Below, one piece after another: positions 32,777 through 47,699 of a DNA stretch of 64,000 nt (its first letter is position 1; each line of letters opens with the position of its first letter). The stretch is from the NCBI RefSeq assembly GCF_000143415.4, contig NW_003314378.1, positions 303,442 through 367,441 of the forward strand, read 5' to 3'. Origin of the DNA: Selaginella moellendorffii (lineage: Eukaryota > Streptophyta > Lycopodiopsida > Selaginellales > Selaginellaceae). Both the position numbers and the translations under genes were made by a program. Under the pieces are notes generated by a model. The model saw nothing but the letters and a program-made list of their open reading frames with translations, did not search any database and was not told the DNA's origin.

Positions 32777-33378
32777 ATAGAAAGGATCCGGTTTTGGATC
32801 GAGCAGAGCAGCGACACCATTCTTTGATCGAGGACGCAGCAAGAGGGATCCGATGGAAGTGAGAACGAGAAGAAAGAGGAGTTTTTGGGCTGCAAGACTC
32901 GCACGAATAAGTATCTTCGCTAGAAGTGACCAGATAGAAGAAATTCATAGTGTTTGTAATATACGAGGTAGAAACTAGGAAATTCTTTCATTCACGCACG
33001 ACCGTCGATTGGCGGGGGCGTTACGATCCGGAATGGCATTGGCGAGGCAAAATATCGTGGGCCAATGTCTGGCATTATTTTAATCTTAGCCTGGCTTTAC
33101 TGGTAAAAGGAAATGCCCGGCGCTTGTATCTTCCTTTAAAACCATGACCTTGTGTGGCGAGCAAGCTTTTTAGGGTTGGCAGTGTGGAGATAGGAATTAG
33201 GGATTTTAGCGGCAGGCGATGCATGGCGCGGAGGTAGGCGCTGTGGATCCTCGCGTTGGAGAGCTTGGTCGCACCGGGAGTGGAGATTTTTGAGCTGCGG
33301 CGCTGCGATTAGTGCTTGGCTGCGGGGGTTTAGGTCCGGAATTTCTTGTGCTGCTGCCAATCTCATGGTCTGCGAGGG

Positions 33379-36300
33379 ATGACAATGTGCCAGAGGCCTG
33401 TTGGTGACCCCTGCCAAAAGCTTCTCGAGGAGAGCCGGATTTGCGCCGGAGGTATCGATCAGAGCTACACGAACCAGGAGTGGAATGCTTTTGTGGACGA
33501 TGCTTGCGTCCAGCATGGCGTGCAAGGGGCCGAGTCCGTGGCTGCCCAGGCCGAGCCGGAGGCGGACATGGAGCTTGACCAGCTGTTTTGCTTGCTCAAA
33601 GAACCGGAAAAAAATCTGGTGAGTAGTTTTTAGAATTTTCTTTTCGTTCTCCAACTTAGCTTTGTTCTTTTCTTTGTGGCAGCAAGATATAGTCGGGCAG
33701 GACGAGATTCTAGCAGCGCCAGAAACTAGCCCTTTAGTACAAGCGCCACAAGAGTGTAAGTTGGCTTCTGTTTTTTTTTTTGTTTTTTCTGTTTCTGAAA
33801 AACTTGTTTTCCAGATACCCATGGAGTGTCACCTTCTTTACATGATCCCTCGTCTTCGGCAACATTCCCGTACTATCAATCCAGTGACTACGACAGGTCT
33901 AGCGGTTCAGTTATCGGGGCAGAGGGCGAGGTTTATGATCCAACGTTGAATTCCACTACTTTCACTCCAGTGTGTGAGAGCTCCTGGTCTTTTGGTAATG
34001 GTGCTGCGGCGAAGTCTGAGGTTATCGAGATTAGTGACGGTGAAGAAGATGAGGTTGGGATTGTAGGAGAGAAGCGCAAGCTGCCCCTGAGCTTCGCTTC
34101 TCAGGAGACCACTTCGAAGGCCTGGTGGTATGCTCAGGAGCAGACCAACGCCAGCGTAAAGAAAGAAGAGAACGGGAACGCTGAAGTTCTTAACTCAGAT
34201 GACGAATCTGATCAACGGGACGAAAGAGGTGGAACCACCCGGAGGCATTACTCTTCAGAACCACGGGTACAGGAAGATAGAAACCTCCGAACAATCTTGC
34301 AGGTACGTTTTTAGATTGTTCATTGCGGCAGCGATTTTATTTCTTTTTCGGTAGAGGATGATCACTGTCGATGAAAAGGAAGAGGCCAGTCCAGAGGAGG
34401 GCTTGATGACAATCCCTCTTCTCAAACATCAGGTGCGACTTTTTCTTATCTTCGACCTCTTCTAAGAAGCTTTTCTATGCAGAGAATAGCTTTGGCGTGG
34501 ATGGAAAAGAGTGAAAATCGTGTGGAATGTTCTGGGGGAATCCTTGCAGACGATCAGGTAGGCCTATGTGATGGTGGTCATGTTTTTCCTGATTGCTGAG
34601 CTCTTTGTTGTGTGTTCGTAGGGACTTGGTAAAACCGTGTCTACGATAGCACTTATCCTTAAAGCTCGGGCGCCAGTTTCAAAGCTAAACTTGGCCATAT
34701 CGGAGACAGCACTTATTGAATCTGAGCCTGTGGATCTTGACGACGATGAGGATGGGGACAAAGACGATGACGAAAGTTCTCAAAAGCTGGATGATAGAAA
34801 GTCATCTCTAGGCAGAGGAAGAAAAACAGGTGGCACCCTTGTTATCTGCCCAACGAGTGTTTTGAGACAGTGGGCACATGAGATCAAGGCAAAGGTGACA
34901 CCCGCGGCGAATCTCTCGATTTTGGTATATCATGGAAGTAGCAGGACAAGGAGTGCCGACGACCTTGCGAAGTACGACGTTGTTCTAACAACGTATCCAA
35001 TCGTGAGTATGGAGGTGCCGAAGCAGCTATTGCCAGAAGAGAAAGAAGAAGATAAGAGGAATTACGATGACTACGGGCTTGGCAACTTTCGAGGATATCC
35101 GAAAAAGAAGAGCAAGCCAAAGAAGAGACTCTCGGACGAGAAGATTCCCGAGTCGGGCCCTCTAGCAAAAGTGAGCTGGTATCGAGTTGTTTTGGACGAG
35201 GCGCAAAGCATAAAAAATTCAAGGACACAAGTAGCTCGGGCTTGCTGGGGGTTGAGGGCCAAGAAGCGATGGTGTCTATCAGGTACACCAATCCAGAATG
35301 CAATTGACGATCTGTACAGCTACTTTCGCTTCCTACGCTTCGACCCGCTGGACACGTACAAGTCCTTCAGATCGGAGGTGAAGGACCCGATCACTCGAAA
35401 TCCAGTTTTGGGATATAAGAAACTGCAGCTGATTCTTCAGGTGGTTATGCTTCGTCGAACAAAAGGCAAGTTTTTTGTATTTTCTATCAAATCTCTGACG
35501 ACTTTTTTCTTTTTCAGCAACATTGATCGATGGACAACCAATCGTAAACTTGCCTCCGAGATTTGTTTGCCTCCAACAGGCTGAATTCAGCGAAGAGGAG
35601 CGTATATTCTATAATAGTTTGGAACTCGAGTCACGCAGACAGTTCCAGGTATGATAGTCTGGTTGTTTTGTCTGCCAACTGACTTCATGTCTATGTATGC
35701 CACCAGGTTTATGCTGAGGAGGGCACGCTTCAGAGTAACTACGTGAACATCTTGTATATGTTACTGCGGCTTCGGCAAGCGTGCGACCACCCTCTCCTTG
35801 TCAAGGAAACAAACAACGAGTCGACGGAGTTCGACGCGGTTGAAAACGTAAAGAAGTTGGCGCTGGAGAGAAGGGTGGAGCTCCAGAATACTTTGGATCG
35901 GAACAAGTCCATATGCACTATATGTGCGGTAAGTTTTTTTGTTTGCTTTCGGGGCTATGTCTAATATTTTGTGAACATTTCAGGATGTTCCCGAGTGGGC
36001 CGTTATAAGCTGGTGTGGTCACGTCTTCTGTAGGCAGTGCATCTCAGAGAAGCTAGCCACCAGCGATGATACCGAATGCCCTTTTCCAAAGTGCACCATT
36101 CAGCTCAACAGTTGCCTATTGTACAGTCTGACTGCGTTGAGGAATTGCAACCTGGGTATTGAGCCCACCACCAACAACAATAACAAGGGAAAGAAGAAAA
36201 GGCAGCCAACCGACACCAACGGATGGATCTCGTCTTCCAAGATTGAAGCGGTCATGAAGCTGCTGAAAAATCTTCCCGTAAAAAATCCTGCCGGACCAGC

Positions 36301-36912
36301 GCCAGACGGGACACGAAGGAGAGCTGAGACAGAAAAGGCTATTGTTTTCTCCCAGTGGACAAGTATGCTGGACTTGCTGGAGCCCCAGCTAAGGAAGGCC
36401 GATCTTCGTTTCAGCAGATTGGATGGTACAATGACTGTTGTGGAAAGGGACTCTGCGGTCACGGAATTCAACACCAATCCAGAGGTACGCAATCCTTTTT
36501 TTCTCAAAACAAACTTTGTCTGACGTCGTTTTCTTCACAGGTGTCTGTGATGATCATGTCACTCAAGGCCGCAAGCTTGGGACTCAACATGGTTGCTGCG
36601 TGTCATGTTCTTCTTCTCGATGTGTGGTGGAATCCTACAACGGAGGACCAAGCCATCGATCGAGCTCATCGTATCGGACAGACTCGTCCCGTCCACGTTT
36701 CAAGGTTTACCGTGAAGAACACCATTGAGGATCGAATTCTAGCTTTACAGGTACGAGCTTTGAATGTGAAGCTTTGGTTTAACGGTCTAACGCTCTTGTT
36801 TGCACAGGAACGAAAGAAGCAAATGGTTTCGTCGGCGTTTGGAGAGAACGAAGGGAACAATCAAAAGAGTAGGCTCACCATGGACGACATACGCTTCCTC
36901 TTCTCGGGCTGA
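33379..36912 (+). CDS. SNF2-family ATPase with RING finger (RAD5/FRG1-like)
   Basis: Eleven exons encode 988 residues (33379-33618, 33683-33755, 33815-34302, 34355-34432, 34483-34557, 34622-35465, 35518-35648, 35707-35928, 35984-36484, 36541-36750, 36808-36912). The Walker A region is split by an intron (ILADDQ | GLGKT), followed by the DExx box LDEAQSIKN and [10 protein letters not shown]3HC4 RING (CTICADVPEW...CGHVFCRQC...CPFPKC) is inserted before the helicase C domain ([35 protein letters not shown]). This layout matches plant FRG1/FRG2 (CHR28/CHR27) proteins, implicated in silencing, and yeast Rad5. The N terminus is acidic and probably disordered. Intron 6 uses a GC donor (AG|GCAAGT). 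The role in chromatin or DNA repair is from family knowledge. Confidence 0.94.
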
Positions 36913-37124
36913 CAGACGAGAGAATAAACACAAGAAGAGAGGTACGTGAGTGAGTGAAGGCGTCCGAAATTTTGGATTTGACAATTTACCGGCCCCGAGA
37001 TTTTAGCTTGTATGATACCATTTGATGAAATAGTAGGCTTATACTACACTCGCTAGAGACTCGTAAGCATGTCTTTCAATTGCTGTTTGAGAAAAGTTCT
37101 CGTTTCTTTTGCAGAAGATGGTTT

Positions 37125-38492
37125 CTAGAACACGGATGAGTCGACCTCTTCCGGAAACTTGGACAGCATCTTTGTGACCACGGCGATCACTGCCTCGACG
37201 TCGGGCCTGTTTGCGACTCGAGGCTCTACCATCCACGAAACGAGCTTGTGAAACGAGCGAGGATATGGCGGAGTGCTCGGCCATTTTATCTGCCCGCTCA
37301 TGGACGCCAACTGTAAGCTTCCGCCGGCCTCGCCGAGAGAGTGCTCGAATGGCGAGACGCAGTACCTGAGAAGAGTAGAGACGAAGCCTCTCAATCTCAA
37401 AACTTTCGGAGAAAAAACCTACAAAGTTGGAGGAAGAACTTACATGATCGCGAAGAGTGTACAGCCGAGTGACCAAACGTCGACTCGCTCGTCAATGTCC
37501 GCGATGCTGGGACAGTCCCACAGCTCCGGTGCTCGATACGGAGCCGAGCAGTGCTCGGCGGCCCATTCCTGTGGACAAGGCAAGCTGTTCGCATTCGGTG
37601 ACAAAGCTAACTTCTTCTTCTCCTCCTCTTTTTCTTTGGCTTTGTTACCTGGATGGCGAGAGCTTCCGAGCGAGACCGAACGCGTTTCCTTGCTAGAGTC
37701 GCGCTGCCAAAGTCCATCACCACTGCTTTGGGTGGATCTTGGTTGCTGGACTTGGAAAGGAGAACGTTTCCTGGCTTGACGTCGTTGTGGGAGTAAGATG
37801 GATCGTGCTTGTGCATTTGCTTCAAAGCTTGGCAGATCTGTGCAAAGAAGAAACGAGTGTGATGAAGATCGAAGAAGCCACGACTGGTTTTCTACCTGTT
37901 GGAAGATGTGAAGAACCGTGACTGCTGGGAAGAACTCGCCTCTAGATCGCATCTCCTCCAGCTGACTTTGGAGCGTTCCATCGGGATACACTGGAAACAA
38001 GAGATAGGCCTCGGTGTTCCAAGTGCCTTCTCGCGATCCCTGCTTGGATTGTTTCACGCTGAGAGCGATCTTGGATCGGAGAAAGAGAGGCAAACCTTGA
38101 CGGCGATCATGGAATGCTCCAGGAGAGGCAGGAGATTGGGATGCTTGAAGAGCGACGAGACTTGGATCTCGCGCTTGACGAGCGCGAGCTGCTCCTCGGA
38201 CTGGATCAGCACTTTCTTCACGGCATACAGACCGTCGTCTGGAAAGAGATCGAGCAAAATATCGGTCAATCGAGCGATCTAGCAGGGCGCGCGCGCGTGG
38301 GGACGAACCTGAGACTTGGGAGGATTGCTTGAGAGGCCGATCGCCTTGGATCTCCCGGGCGAGGTAGACGAACGCGAATCCGCCCTCGCCGAGCTGCCGC
38401 ACGATCCGGAAGCGGCGCTGGTTGATCCAGATGTCGGCGGCGCCGCTGACGGCCTCATAGAGCGCATTCAGCCCCGAGAACGAGCATCCCAT
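37125..38492 (-). CDS. Ser/Thr protein kinase, STK16/PK3-like
   Basis: A multi-exon gene on the minus strand. The product begins MGCSFSGLNALYEAVSG, so Gly2 and Cys3 are candidate myristoylation and palmitoylation sites, as in the Golgi-associated STK16 family. The glycine loop (QLGEGGFAFVYLA), VAIK-type lysine (GLYAVKKVL), helix C glutamate (VKREIQVSSLFKHPNLL), catalytic loop SHNDVKPGNVLL, DFG (VMDFGSATL) and APE (YRAPELWD) are present. The catalytic loop has His-Asn-Asp instead of His-Arg-Asp, as in plant members of this group; the catalytic Asp remains, so activity is expected. It ends EEVDSSVF. Exons are short; I did not fix every junction. It faces ABCE1 head to head with about 140 bp between ATGs. 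Confidence 0.9.
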
Positions 38493-38632
38493 AGCTCATT
38501 CCTCTCACGCGAGCGCGTGGAAAATTAGGTCTAGATCGAAGATCATCATCGTTGGTTCGTATAAACCCTAGAATCTAGGGCTCCAGTTGAGGTGTGCCTC
38601 CAGCCGCCCAAGCCGCGGTGAGGGGGGGCGCG

Positions 38633-41024
<2,392 letters not shown>

Positions 41025-41187
41025 GCAAGAGATATCGTCAGCGATCTCTCCTTTTGCGCAAGTTTTGTATCAGTAGCAATGTAGAGTACTCATATCTAAG
41101 TTCTAAGCTGTGATCGCGCTCGTGAGTAACTTCTTCGTAATAAAATGATATATTACAAATATTAGGGCATGGTTGGATCGCGAGAGG

Positions 41188-42661
41188 ATGGTGCTCGAGC
41201 TATGGCGCATGGGCGTTGTGTGGACGCTCGTTCTGCTATGCGCGTATTTCAGGCTCTTGTTCCGGCTGGTGTTTGGTCGCGCCGCCATTTATCCTCGCTG
41301 CGCGCCCGCCTCGCATTGCGCTCGAGCTTGCATCGTCACTGGGGTATGTTTCTCTCTTTCGTTTTGATCCTCTTTAGCTTCAAGTGATGTTCTTCTCAGG
41401 CTTCGTCGGGGATTGGGAAGGCAACCGCAGAGATCCTGGCTCTCGAAGGCTATCACGTAGTTCTAGGTAGCAGCAAGCTTTCTCTTCCTTTTGCTTCGCT
41501 TCTTATTCTTTGATCAGCTGGAAGATCACTAGCCAACCTTGAGAAGGTATGCCTACATTCTCTTATTCCATCGCTCACTTGGGAGTTCTCTTAGGCTGCG
41601 AAGGAGCTACACAAGACGCATGAAGATCTTTTGCTCTATCCCATGGAGCTCGACCTGTGCTCAGTGCCATCAATACTGAGGTTCGTGAAATCGGTGGAGG
41701 AGTGGCTGGGAGCTACACAAGTCTCGCTCCAGCTGCTCGTCAACAATGCGGGGATTTTTGCCGCGACTCCGCAATGCACGAGCGATGGATACGATCGGTA
41801 ACAAACTTTCTCCCTCTTTCTTTTCTTTCTTTCGTTCTCTCACTTCTCGTTTTATCTTTTTGCATTGCAGGGTGGTCATGACGAACTATCTGGGGCCTTA
41901 CATACTCACGCAATTGCTTCTTCCGAAGCTTCAAAATTCCTCGCATACGGCACGTATTGTGAATGTCGTTTCTTTCACGCACAGATCCTGTGAGTACATT
42001 CTTGCGCAAACGCTCTCTTGTGCGCTGAACTTCGCTTTGCAGCGCGAAAGCTTCCTTCAGACTTTTGGAAGATGCTGGGAAAGAAAAAGCTGGACGACGA
42101 GGACAACTATAGAATGGCAATGACTTACGAGGTTTCGAAACGTAAGCTCCTTGCTAACATGATACTTGGTTCTTCCGCTTCTGATTCACCATATGTGTAG
42201 TTTATGAACTTTTGTGGACATATCAGCTCCATCGGAAGTACTTGCGAGTTTCAGTCATGTAAGATCCAGGTCATCTTTGTCTAGCGTTGAGTTTCTTGTT
42301 CATTTCTACAGGGCAGCTGATCCGGGGGTAGTCGAGACGAAAATCCTGAGAGAGCTGCCGTGGTGGCTTGTCCAGTTCGCGTTCATGATGCTAAAAGGAG
42401 TGTTTTTGCTACAATCGCCACGGTGCGGAGCGAGAGCCGTGGTTGATGCCGCTCTAGCTCCCATGGTAAATCCAAATCCTCATCGCCACCCTTCTAAATC
42501 CCCTTCACAACTCGCAGGAAGTCTCTGGGAAGTATTTCTTCGGTGGAAACGGCTTCACGCTCCCTTCATCGGCGCTGTCCCGCGACGAGAAACTGGCCAA
42601 GCGGCTATGGAGCCTCACAGAGGAGGCCTACGCGGCAACCATGGAACGCTACACAGCGTAA
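41188..42661 (+). CDS. Short-chain dehydrogenase/reductase (retinol-dehydrogenase-like)
   Basis: An NAD(P)-dependent SDR with an N-terminal hydrophobic segment (WTLVLLCAYFRLLF), suggesting membrane anchoring. The cofactor motif IVTG joins across an intron to ASSGIGKATAE; NNAG is in LLVNNAGIFA; and the active-site YxxxK is in TYEVSKLYELLW, assembled across an intron. The downstream DPGVVETKI is typical of the group. The C terminus is ERYTA before TAA at 42659, although the bases after it (GTAAGT) could be a splice donor leading to another exon. The first in-frame ATG giving the hydrophobic segment was used; the ATG at 41169 is in another frame. Substrate unknown. Confidence 0.85.
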
Positions 42662-42756
42662 GTCGGTTCATTCACATCTCAAACTCTAAAAACTTGTGAT
42701 CTTTGTTTCGTTCCCAGACCATCCTCAAATTTGTTTCGTAGGAGGTAAGAGTCTCG

Positions 42757-42850
42757 AAGAAAATCAAAGAGCATCGTCAAGAAATCAAAGAGCATTGTCA
42801 AGAAATCCAAGTTCATCGTCAAGAAATCAGGCTCAAAGAGCATTGTCAAG
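42757..42850 (+). repeat. Short tandem repeat of about 21-24 bp
   Basis: Four imperfect units around CAAAGAGCATTGTCAAGAAA in the intergenic region between the SDR and CONSTANS-like genes. They create a repetitive open frame on the minus strand that I do not consider a gene. Confidence 0.75.
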
Positions 42851-43396
42851 ACAATTGGCTCGTTTTTTTTTTCTTCTTCTTTTTCTTTGCCACTAGATTG
42901 CGTACTGGAGGTTTTTTGGCTCGCCAACTTTACTGAGAGTGGACAAATATGTGGCTCTTGGCCAAGCCGTGCGCACTGGTCACTGTCACCGCCACCTTGG
43001 CACCGACGTGGCACAAAGTGTGGACACTGGATCACGAGCTGCCCGGCGAAGCGCGCCAGCGTGGAGGCGCCAGTGGGAAAGATAAAGATTGACAGGCGCC
43101 CATTGCTAGCCACGTGTGCGTAGCCTTCCACGTGGCGATAAAGGCTTGGTTGTTGCTGACCCATCCTATCTACACTGGGGGGCGTATATTCGCGAGGCGA
43201 GAAATGGCTATGGAGGTTCCATCTAGTTCTTCCAGTCAATCCATAGCGCGCTCTGCCCTTTGGCGCTGACACTCGCGATTGGATCGTCAGGTACTGGTTG
43301 GATCGGTGATGGATTAGCGGCTTAGCTGAGCGGCACAAGGCAGATTTCTTGGTTCTTTGGATCACGATCGAGGATTCCAGCGAAATATCGGAGAAT
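42851..43396. other. Intergenic region upstream of the CONSTANS-like gene
   Basis: No gene seen. It contains the probable promoter of the B-box gene. A long minus-strand open frame across 42679-43515 is repeat-driven and has no domain. Confidence 0.4.
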
Positions 43397-43500
43397 CGAT
43401 CGCCAAATCTTGGTATCGACGGCCATTTCCATCGAATCGATCGATATTTCGGCCAAATCTTGCGGCATCGACGGCCATTTCCACGAATCGATCGATCCAG
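43397..43500 (+). repeat. Tandem duplication of about 52 bp in the CONSTANS-like 5' leader
   Basis: Two units sharing CCAAATCTTG...ATCGACGGCCATTTCCA and ATCGATCGAT lie immediately before the ATG at 43503. Each unit has a GATCGATC-type palindrome. Confidence 0.7.
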
Positions 43501-43502
43501 CA

Positions 43503-44828
43503 ATGACGAAGCCATGCGATGCGTGCCAGTCGGGGAATGCAGTGATCTACTGCCGGGCGGACGCGGCCTTCCTGTGCTGTTCTTGCGACAACAAGGTCCA
43601 CTGCGCCAACAAGCTCGCGTCGCGACACGAGCGCGTCCTCGTCTGCGAGGTCTGCGAGCACGCCCCGGCGGCGGTCACCTGCAAGGCGGACGCGGCGGCG
43701 CTGTGCGTCACCTGCGACAGCGATATCCACTCCGCCAATCCCCTCGCCCGCCGCCACGAGCGCGTGCCAATCACGCCCTTCGTCGACTCTAGCGACGGCG
43801 GCGCCGCTCCTCCTCCAGCTCCGCCAATCCTCCACGACACCGGCAACGCGAACCACGTCAAAGCCCAGGACCACCACGACCAGCAGCAGCAATGCAGCTA
43901 TCTTCTCAAGGACGAGGACGAGGACGACGAGGAGGAGAGCTCCGCTGCGGAGGCCGCGTCGTGGCTCCTCCCACAGCCCAACAATCTCGCCAAGAGCGAT
44001 GGAGAGAAGCTCGGCGGCGGCGGTGGCAGTGGCGGCTCCAGCGATGGCGGCGCTGGAGACGGCGACTCCAACGATCCCGACGACTTTGCTGGCGGAGGCG
44101 ATGGTGGCGGCGATGTTGGAGTGGAGAGCACCGACTTCTACTCCACTCTCAAGCCATCGGCACCTCCGCCCCTCCGGATCGAGAAGCTCCTCCTCAAGTC
44201 CCAGGCCGCGGCCAACTTCGATCTCTTCTCGGACGAGGACTCCTACTTGGACATGGACTTCCTGGGCGCGCTCCACTCGGTCACCGACAGCTTGGTTCCA
44301 ATCCACACCACCGGAGGAGCTCTCCACTCCTCCTCGCCAGTGGGATCCAACGCCGACTCATACGATCTCGACGTCCACGACAAATCACCTCCACACGCCT
44401 ACTGCCCCGGCCTGAGCCTCAGCGTAAGTTCTTCACAAGCTCTCTCTTTTCACGTTTTTCACGTTTATAATCTTCGCTCTTTCCTCCGCCAGGCATCCTC
44501 GATCGATGTTGGAGTCGTCCCGGACGCAAGCTTGAGCGACATCTCAACTCCCCAGAGCCGGCCGACTTCTTCGTCAGTGTTTGGCAGCGGCGAGGCGCAG
44601 GCGGCGGCGGCGCCGCTCCACCATGCCACTCCCCTCGAGCCGATCGCGCGGGAGGCCAGGGTGCTGCGCTACAGGGAAAAGCGCAAGAACAGGAAGTTTG
44701 AGAAGACGATAAGGTACGCTTCTCGCAAAGCTTACGCTGAGACCCGGCCCAGGATCAAAGGAAGGTTTGCCAAGCGAGGCGAGATGGACTCTTACGATGC
44801 CTCCTTTGGCGTTGTTCCTTCCTTTTGA
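43503..44828 (+). CDS. COL: CONSTANS-like transcription factor (two B-boxes plus CCT)
   Basis: A nuclear zinc-finger regulator of the family that controls photoperiod and light responses. Two exons (43503-44423 and 44493-44828) encode 418 residues. B-box 1 starts at residue 5 ([13 protein letters not shown]...[15 protein letters not shown]) and B-box 2 follows without a gap ([13 protein letters not shown]...[15 protein letters not shown]). An acidic stretch and a Gly/Ser-rich linker follow. The CCT domain spans about 360-402 ([20 protein letters not shown], then [20 protein letters not shown]), and the end is [10 protein letters not shown]. The single intron before the CCT-containing exon is typical. 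Both B-boxes being complete places it in the group I type. Confidence 0.96.
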   Translation: MTKPCDACQSGNAVIYCRADAAFLCCSCDNKVHCANKLASRHERVLVCEVCEHAPAAVTCKADAAALCVTCDSDIHSANPLARRHERVPITPFVDSSDGGAAPPPAPPILHDTGNANHVKAQDHHDQQQQCSYLLKDEDEDDEEESSAAEAASWLLPQPNNLAKSDGEKLGGGGGSGGSSDGGAGDGDSNDPDDFAGGGDGGGDVGVESTDFYSTLKPSAPPPLRIEKLLLKSQAAANFDLFSDEDSYLDMDFLGALHSVTDSLVPIHTTGGALHSSSPVGSNADSYDLDVHDKSPPHAYCPGLSLSVSSSQALSFHVFHVYNLRSFLRQASSIDVGVVPDASLSDISTPQSRPTSSSVFGSGEAQAAAAPLHHATPLEPIAREARVLRYREKRKNRKFEKTIRYASRKAYAETRPRIKGRFAKRGEMDSYDASFGVVPSF

Positions 44829-45161
44829 GCTCTCGCCCGGAGTTTCTTCGCGTTTTAGCTCCTGAGAGTTGGAGGCTCCAGTGAGAGAGCTGCTCCAAGT
44901 TACTTGGAGAGCGGGCTCTCGTTCCACCATAGCCGAGCTCCCGGTCTACGTAAAATCTCACAGCTTGTACAGTGATCACCGGCGTGCTGCTGGAGTCCCT
45001 TTTTTCTTTGATGCGGGATTTCTTCCTGGATGAACTATAAATGTATTTCACTATCGCAAACAAATCAAAGTTACACGTTAGAAGCTCTCTCCGAGTCAAG
45101 GAGAATCAAAAGTATACCTTCACAGATAGACTTTATTTCTTGCGAGCATTGGATCAAACTC
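44829..45161. other. Intergenic region between convergent genes
   Basis: The 3' ends of the CONSTANS-like (+) and ANGUSTIFOLIA (-) genes face each other. No further gene is visible. Confidence 0.5.
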
Positions 45162-47571
45162 TCAGCTCAGCCACCTCGCCACGCCATCGTCCTCTCCCAC
45201 GGCTGCCAGTACCTCCATTGACACGTCCATGGACACCTTTATGAGTTGTGACAGTGAGGAGTCAGTGAAAGAGAGAAAAATGAAAGAGACGCCGCGCTGG
45301 ATAGCGCTACTTACCCCTCTGAATTTGCTATTCACGAGCGTACAGTCGCTCAGCTGGGACCCTTCGAGCACCCAGCTCTCCCACATATCGAAATTGTGGT
45401 TGAGGAACACGAGCTCCGATTTCTTGTTGGACTGCACGCACACATGAAAGCATTGACAGGAGATAAACATAAGTTCGGATGAGAACCTGTAGAAGCTTTC
45501 CACCAGCAGCCAGTGATCTCAAACCAAGACGATCCTGAAACCAAAGAGAAGAACATAGAAATGTGTAGTCCTATGTAAGAGAGCTATGGAAAAATGAAAA
45601 AAAACGTACTCTATTTCGTAGCACCACGAGGAACTGAGCAGCAGGATCTCTGGGAGTGACATCCGACATGACGTCCAGGCACCACCTTCGTCCGGGACCT
45701 TTCTGCCGAGCAACGTAGTAACCATTCCCAGTCACTGGACGGACAGCAACGACATAGCCTTCCTTCAGCACATCGATCGCTTGAAGGTCCTGCACGGACT
45801 CGCTAGCCGGTTTCTCCGAGCTCACGTCCGCGTCTTCGCGTCGGGCCTTGGAATCGTCGGGCGAGGTGAAACGGGAAGTTGAATTCACCGCTTGGTCTCT
45901 CCCGCTTGTGCCCCCGGGATCATCTCTTTGCAATGCCACCCAGTTAGCATCTCTCTCCGGAACTGGGAACGATTCTGGCACCTGGTGAGATTTCCGTCTC
46001 GAGCCCCTCTTCTTCGACTTCTTTCCCGATTTGTTGTACATACTGCGAGCCTCGCGGATCTCCTGTGGCGGATAAACAAGCTGCTTCCGGTGAAACTGCT
46101 GGCCGGTCTGCGAGTCTGCAATCCACTGATCGTCTTCTTTGGCACTTTCTCTCTCGAACCGCTCATGCTTCTCTTCCTGCCAGTCCTCTTCGTCCTCTGA
46201 AACAGAACTCGCAGGAATAACTCCATTGACAAGATAGGACCTCAGCAGAGAAAATGCCTTTAACCGGATTTCGTTCCACGCATCGTCACTGTAATCGGCA
46301 CTCCGAGGAAGAATTAACACGTTTGACATCTCCCTGACCTGTAGAAACACGAGTCAAGTTCCAAACATGTCGCATAAAAAAACCAGGTGCTTACCCACGC
46401 TTCCAGCCATTGCGGACCTTCGACGCCATCCAAAGCGCAGCCAGCAATGATGCCGTCAATGAGAGCTTGCTTCACAGCGCAGTCGTCGAGTAGATGGCAG
46501 CTGCTTGAATTCACAATAATAGCCCCTGAGCGAAAGCACGCTGAGCTCGTCAACAAAAATTCGTGTAACACTAGAATGCGGTCATTCACGCATGGCATGC
46601 AAACGAAACCAAAAAAGAAAAAGAGAAAAAGGGTACCTGGTTTGATGTACTGCAAAGCTTCGGCGTTTATAATCTGGACGGTGTCGTTGGTGAGCGGGCA
46701 GTGAAGCGAAACCACATCACTTTGAGAAAGAAGCTCATTCAGACTTTCCACTTTGGTAGCAAACGCAGGAAAAGACTTGCGAGTCTGCTCTTTCACCTGA
46801 TAGAAAATCCACAAACAAAGTTAGCAGCTCCCTCGAAAGCACCATCAAAAAAAAATCCACAACAAAGTTAGCAGCTCCCTCACAAGCACTAAGGAAAAAA
46901 AAAATTCTTACCTCTTCGGTCTCATAGTATATCACTCTCATCTTAAACGCCAGGCAGCGAACCGCAAGAGCACAGGCGGATGGCGTCCGACCAACGATCC
47001 CCATGACGAGCCCCCGGCATCTCCTCATCCCCTTGCACAGCGGCTGGATCGATCCCAGCCAGCCAGCGCTTGCAAATCCCTGAGCCGAGAGAGAATGCGT
47101 GTGCCTCAGCAATCCCAGGAGCAACGCCATGACCGTGTCGGCAATCTCCTCGCCCCTCCCACAATCCACATGAACGAGCTTGAGTCCCATCTCGGCCGCC
47201 GCGGTGGAATCCGCCGGCTTGTCAATAGATCCCAGGCAGAGAATCAGCTGCCAGGGCTGGAGCCGCCGCTGCGCCGCGCGGGGGAGATAGGCCAGGGAAT
47301 GGATGATCACGGCCGCCGCAGTCTCCAGCTTGCCCTCGGCAATCTGCGCGAGGTTGAGGTGCTCCAGCGTCGCAATGCCGGCCAGAGCATCGGCATTGAG
47401 GATCTGCCAATCCTCGAGGCAATTCAGCGCGACGACGAGAGGAAGCCCAGGGATCCCCGCCGCCGCTGCCCCGGCCACTTCCTTGACGATCTTGCTGCTG
47501 TTGCCGACTGCGTAGCTCGGATTTTGCGAGGTGGCGCCATTGCCGGGGGAGCTCACATCGACCTTGGTCAT
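45162..47571 (-). CDS. AN: ANGUSTIFOLIA (plant CtBP/BARS-like protein)
   Basis: ANGUSTIFOLIA controls cell shape through microtubules and Golgi-associated functions, and is a diverged D-2-hydroxyacid dehydrogenase homologue. The start MTKVDVSSPG follows a TTG that I did not use. The N half has PLVVALNCLEDWQIL, LVHVDCGRG and the dinucleotide-fold segment VMGIVGRTPSACALAVRCLA, in which the Gly pattern is degenerate. DVVSLHCPLTNDT and IVNSSSCHLLDDC follow; the catalytic residues of true dehydrogenases are absent, as in the family. The plant-specific C half has a basic KSGKKSKKRGSRRKS segment and ends AVGEDDGVARWLS. Introns are short. Its 5' flank and part of exon 1 were copied to 49.5 and 55.6 kb. 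Confidence 0.93.
46805..46890 (+). repeat. Tandem duplication of about 46 bp in an ANGUSTIFOLIA intron
   Basis: Two copies of a unit containing ACAAAGTTAGCAGCTCCCTC, separated by an A-rich run. Confidence 0.8.
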
Positions 47572-47699
47572 TCTGGCTTGCAAATCTGGCCAATGCTCCC
47601 TCTAGGCTCTGGATTTCCCCCGCATTCTCTCCTGGATGCCAAAGCCCTAGCTAGCCCTAGCCCTAAAACTTGGCATTTATGAATAATCTTTATTTTATT

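Noticed and set aside
42757-42850. Spaced repeats resembling a CRISPR array
   Set aside because: Units are directly adjacent and imperfect, without unique spacers, in a plant nuclear context.
42679-43515. 278-codon minus-strand frame
   Set aside because: Its C half is generated by a short tandem repeat, it has no domain, and it covers the promoter of the CONSTANS-like gene.
43362-44327. 321-codon minus-strand frame opposite the B-box gene
   Set aside because: Mirror of GC-rich coding sequence with Val/Ala/Glu composition bias.
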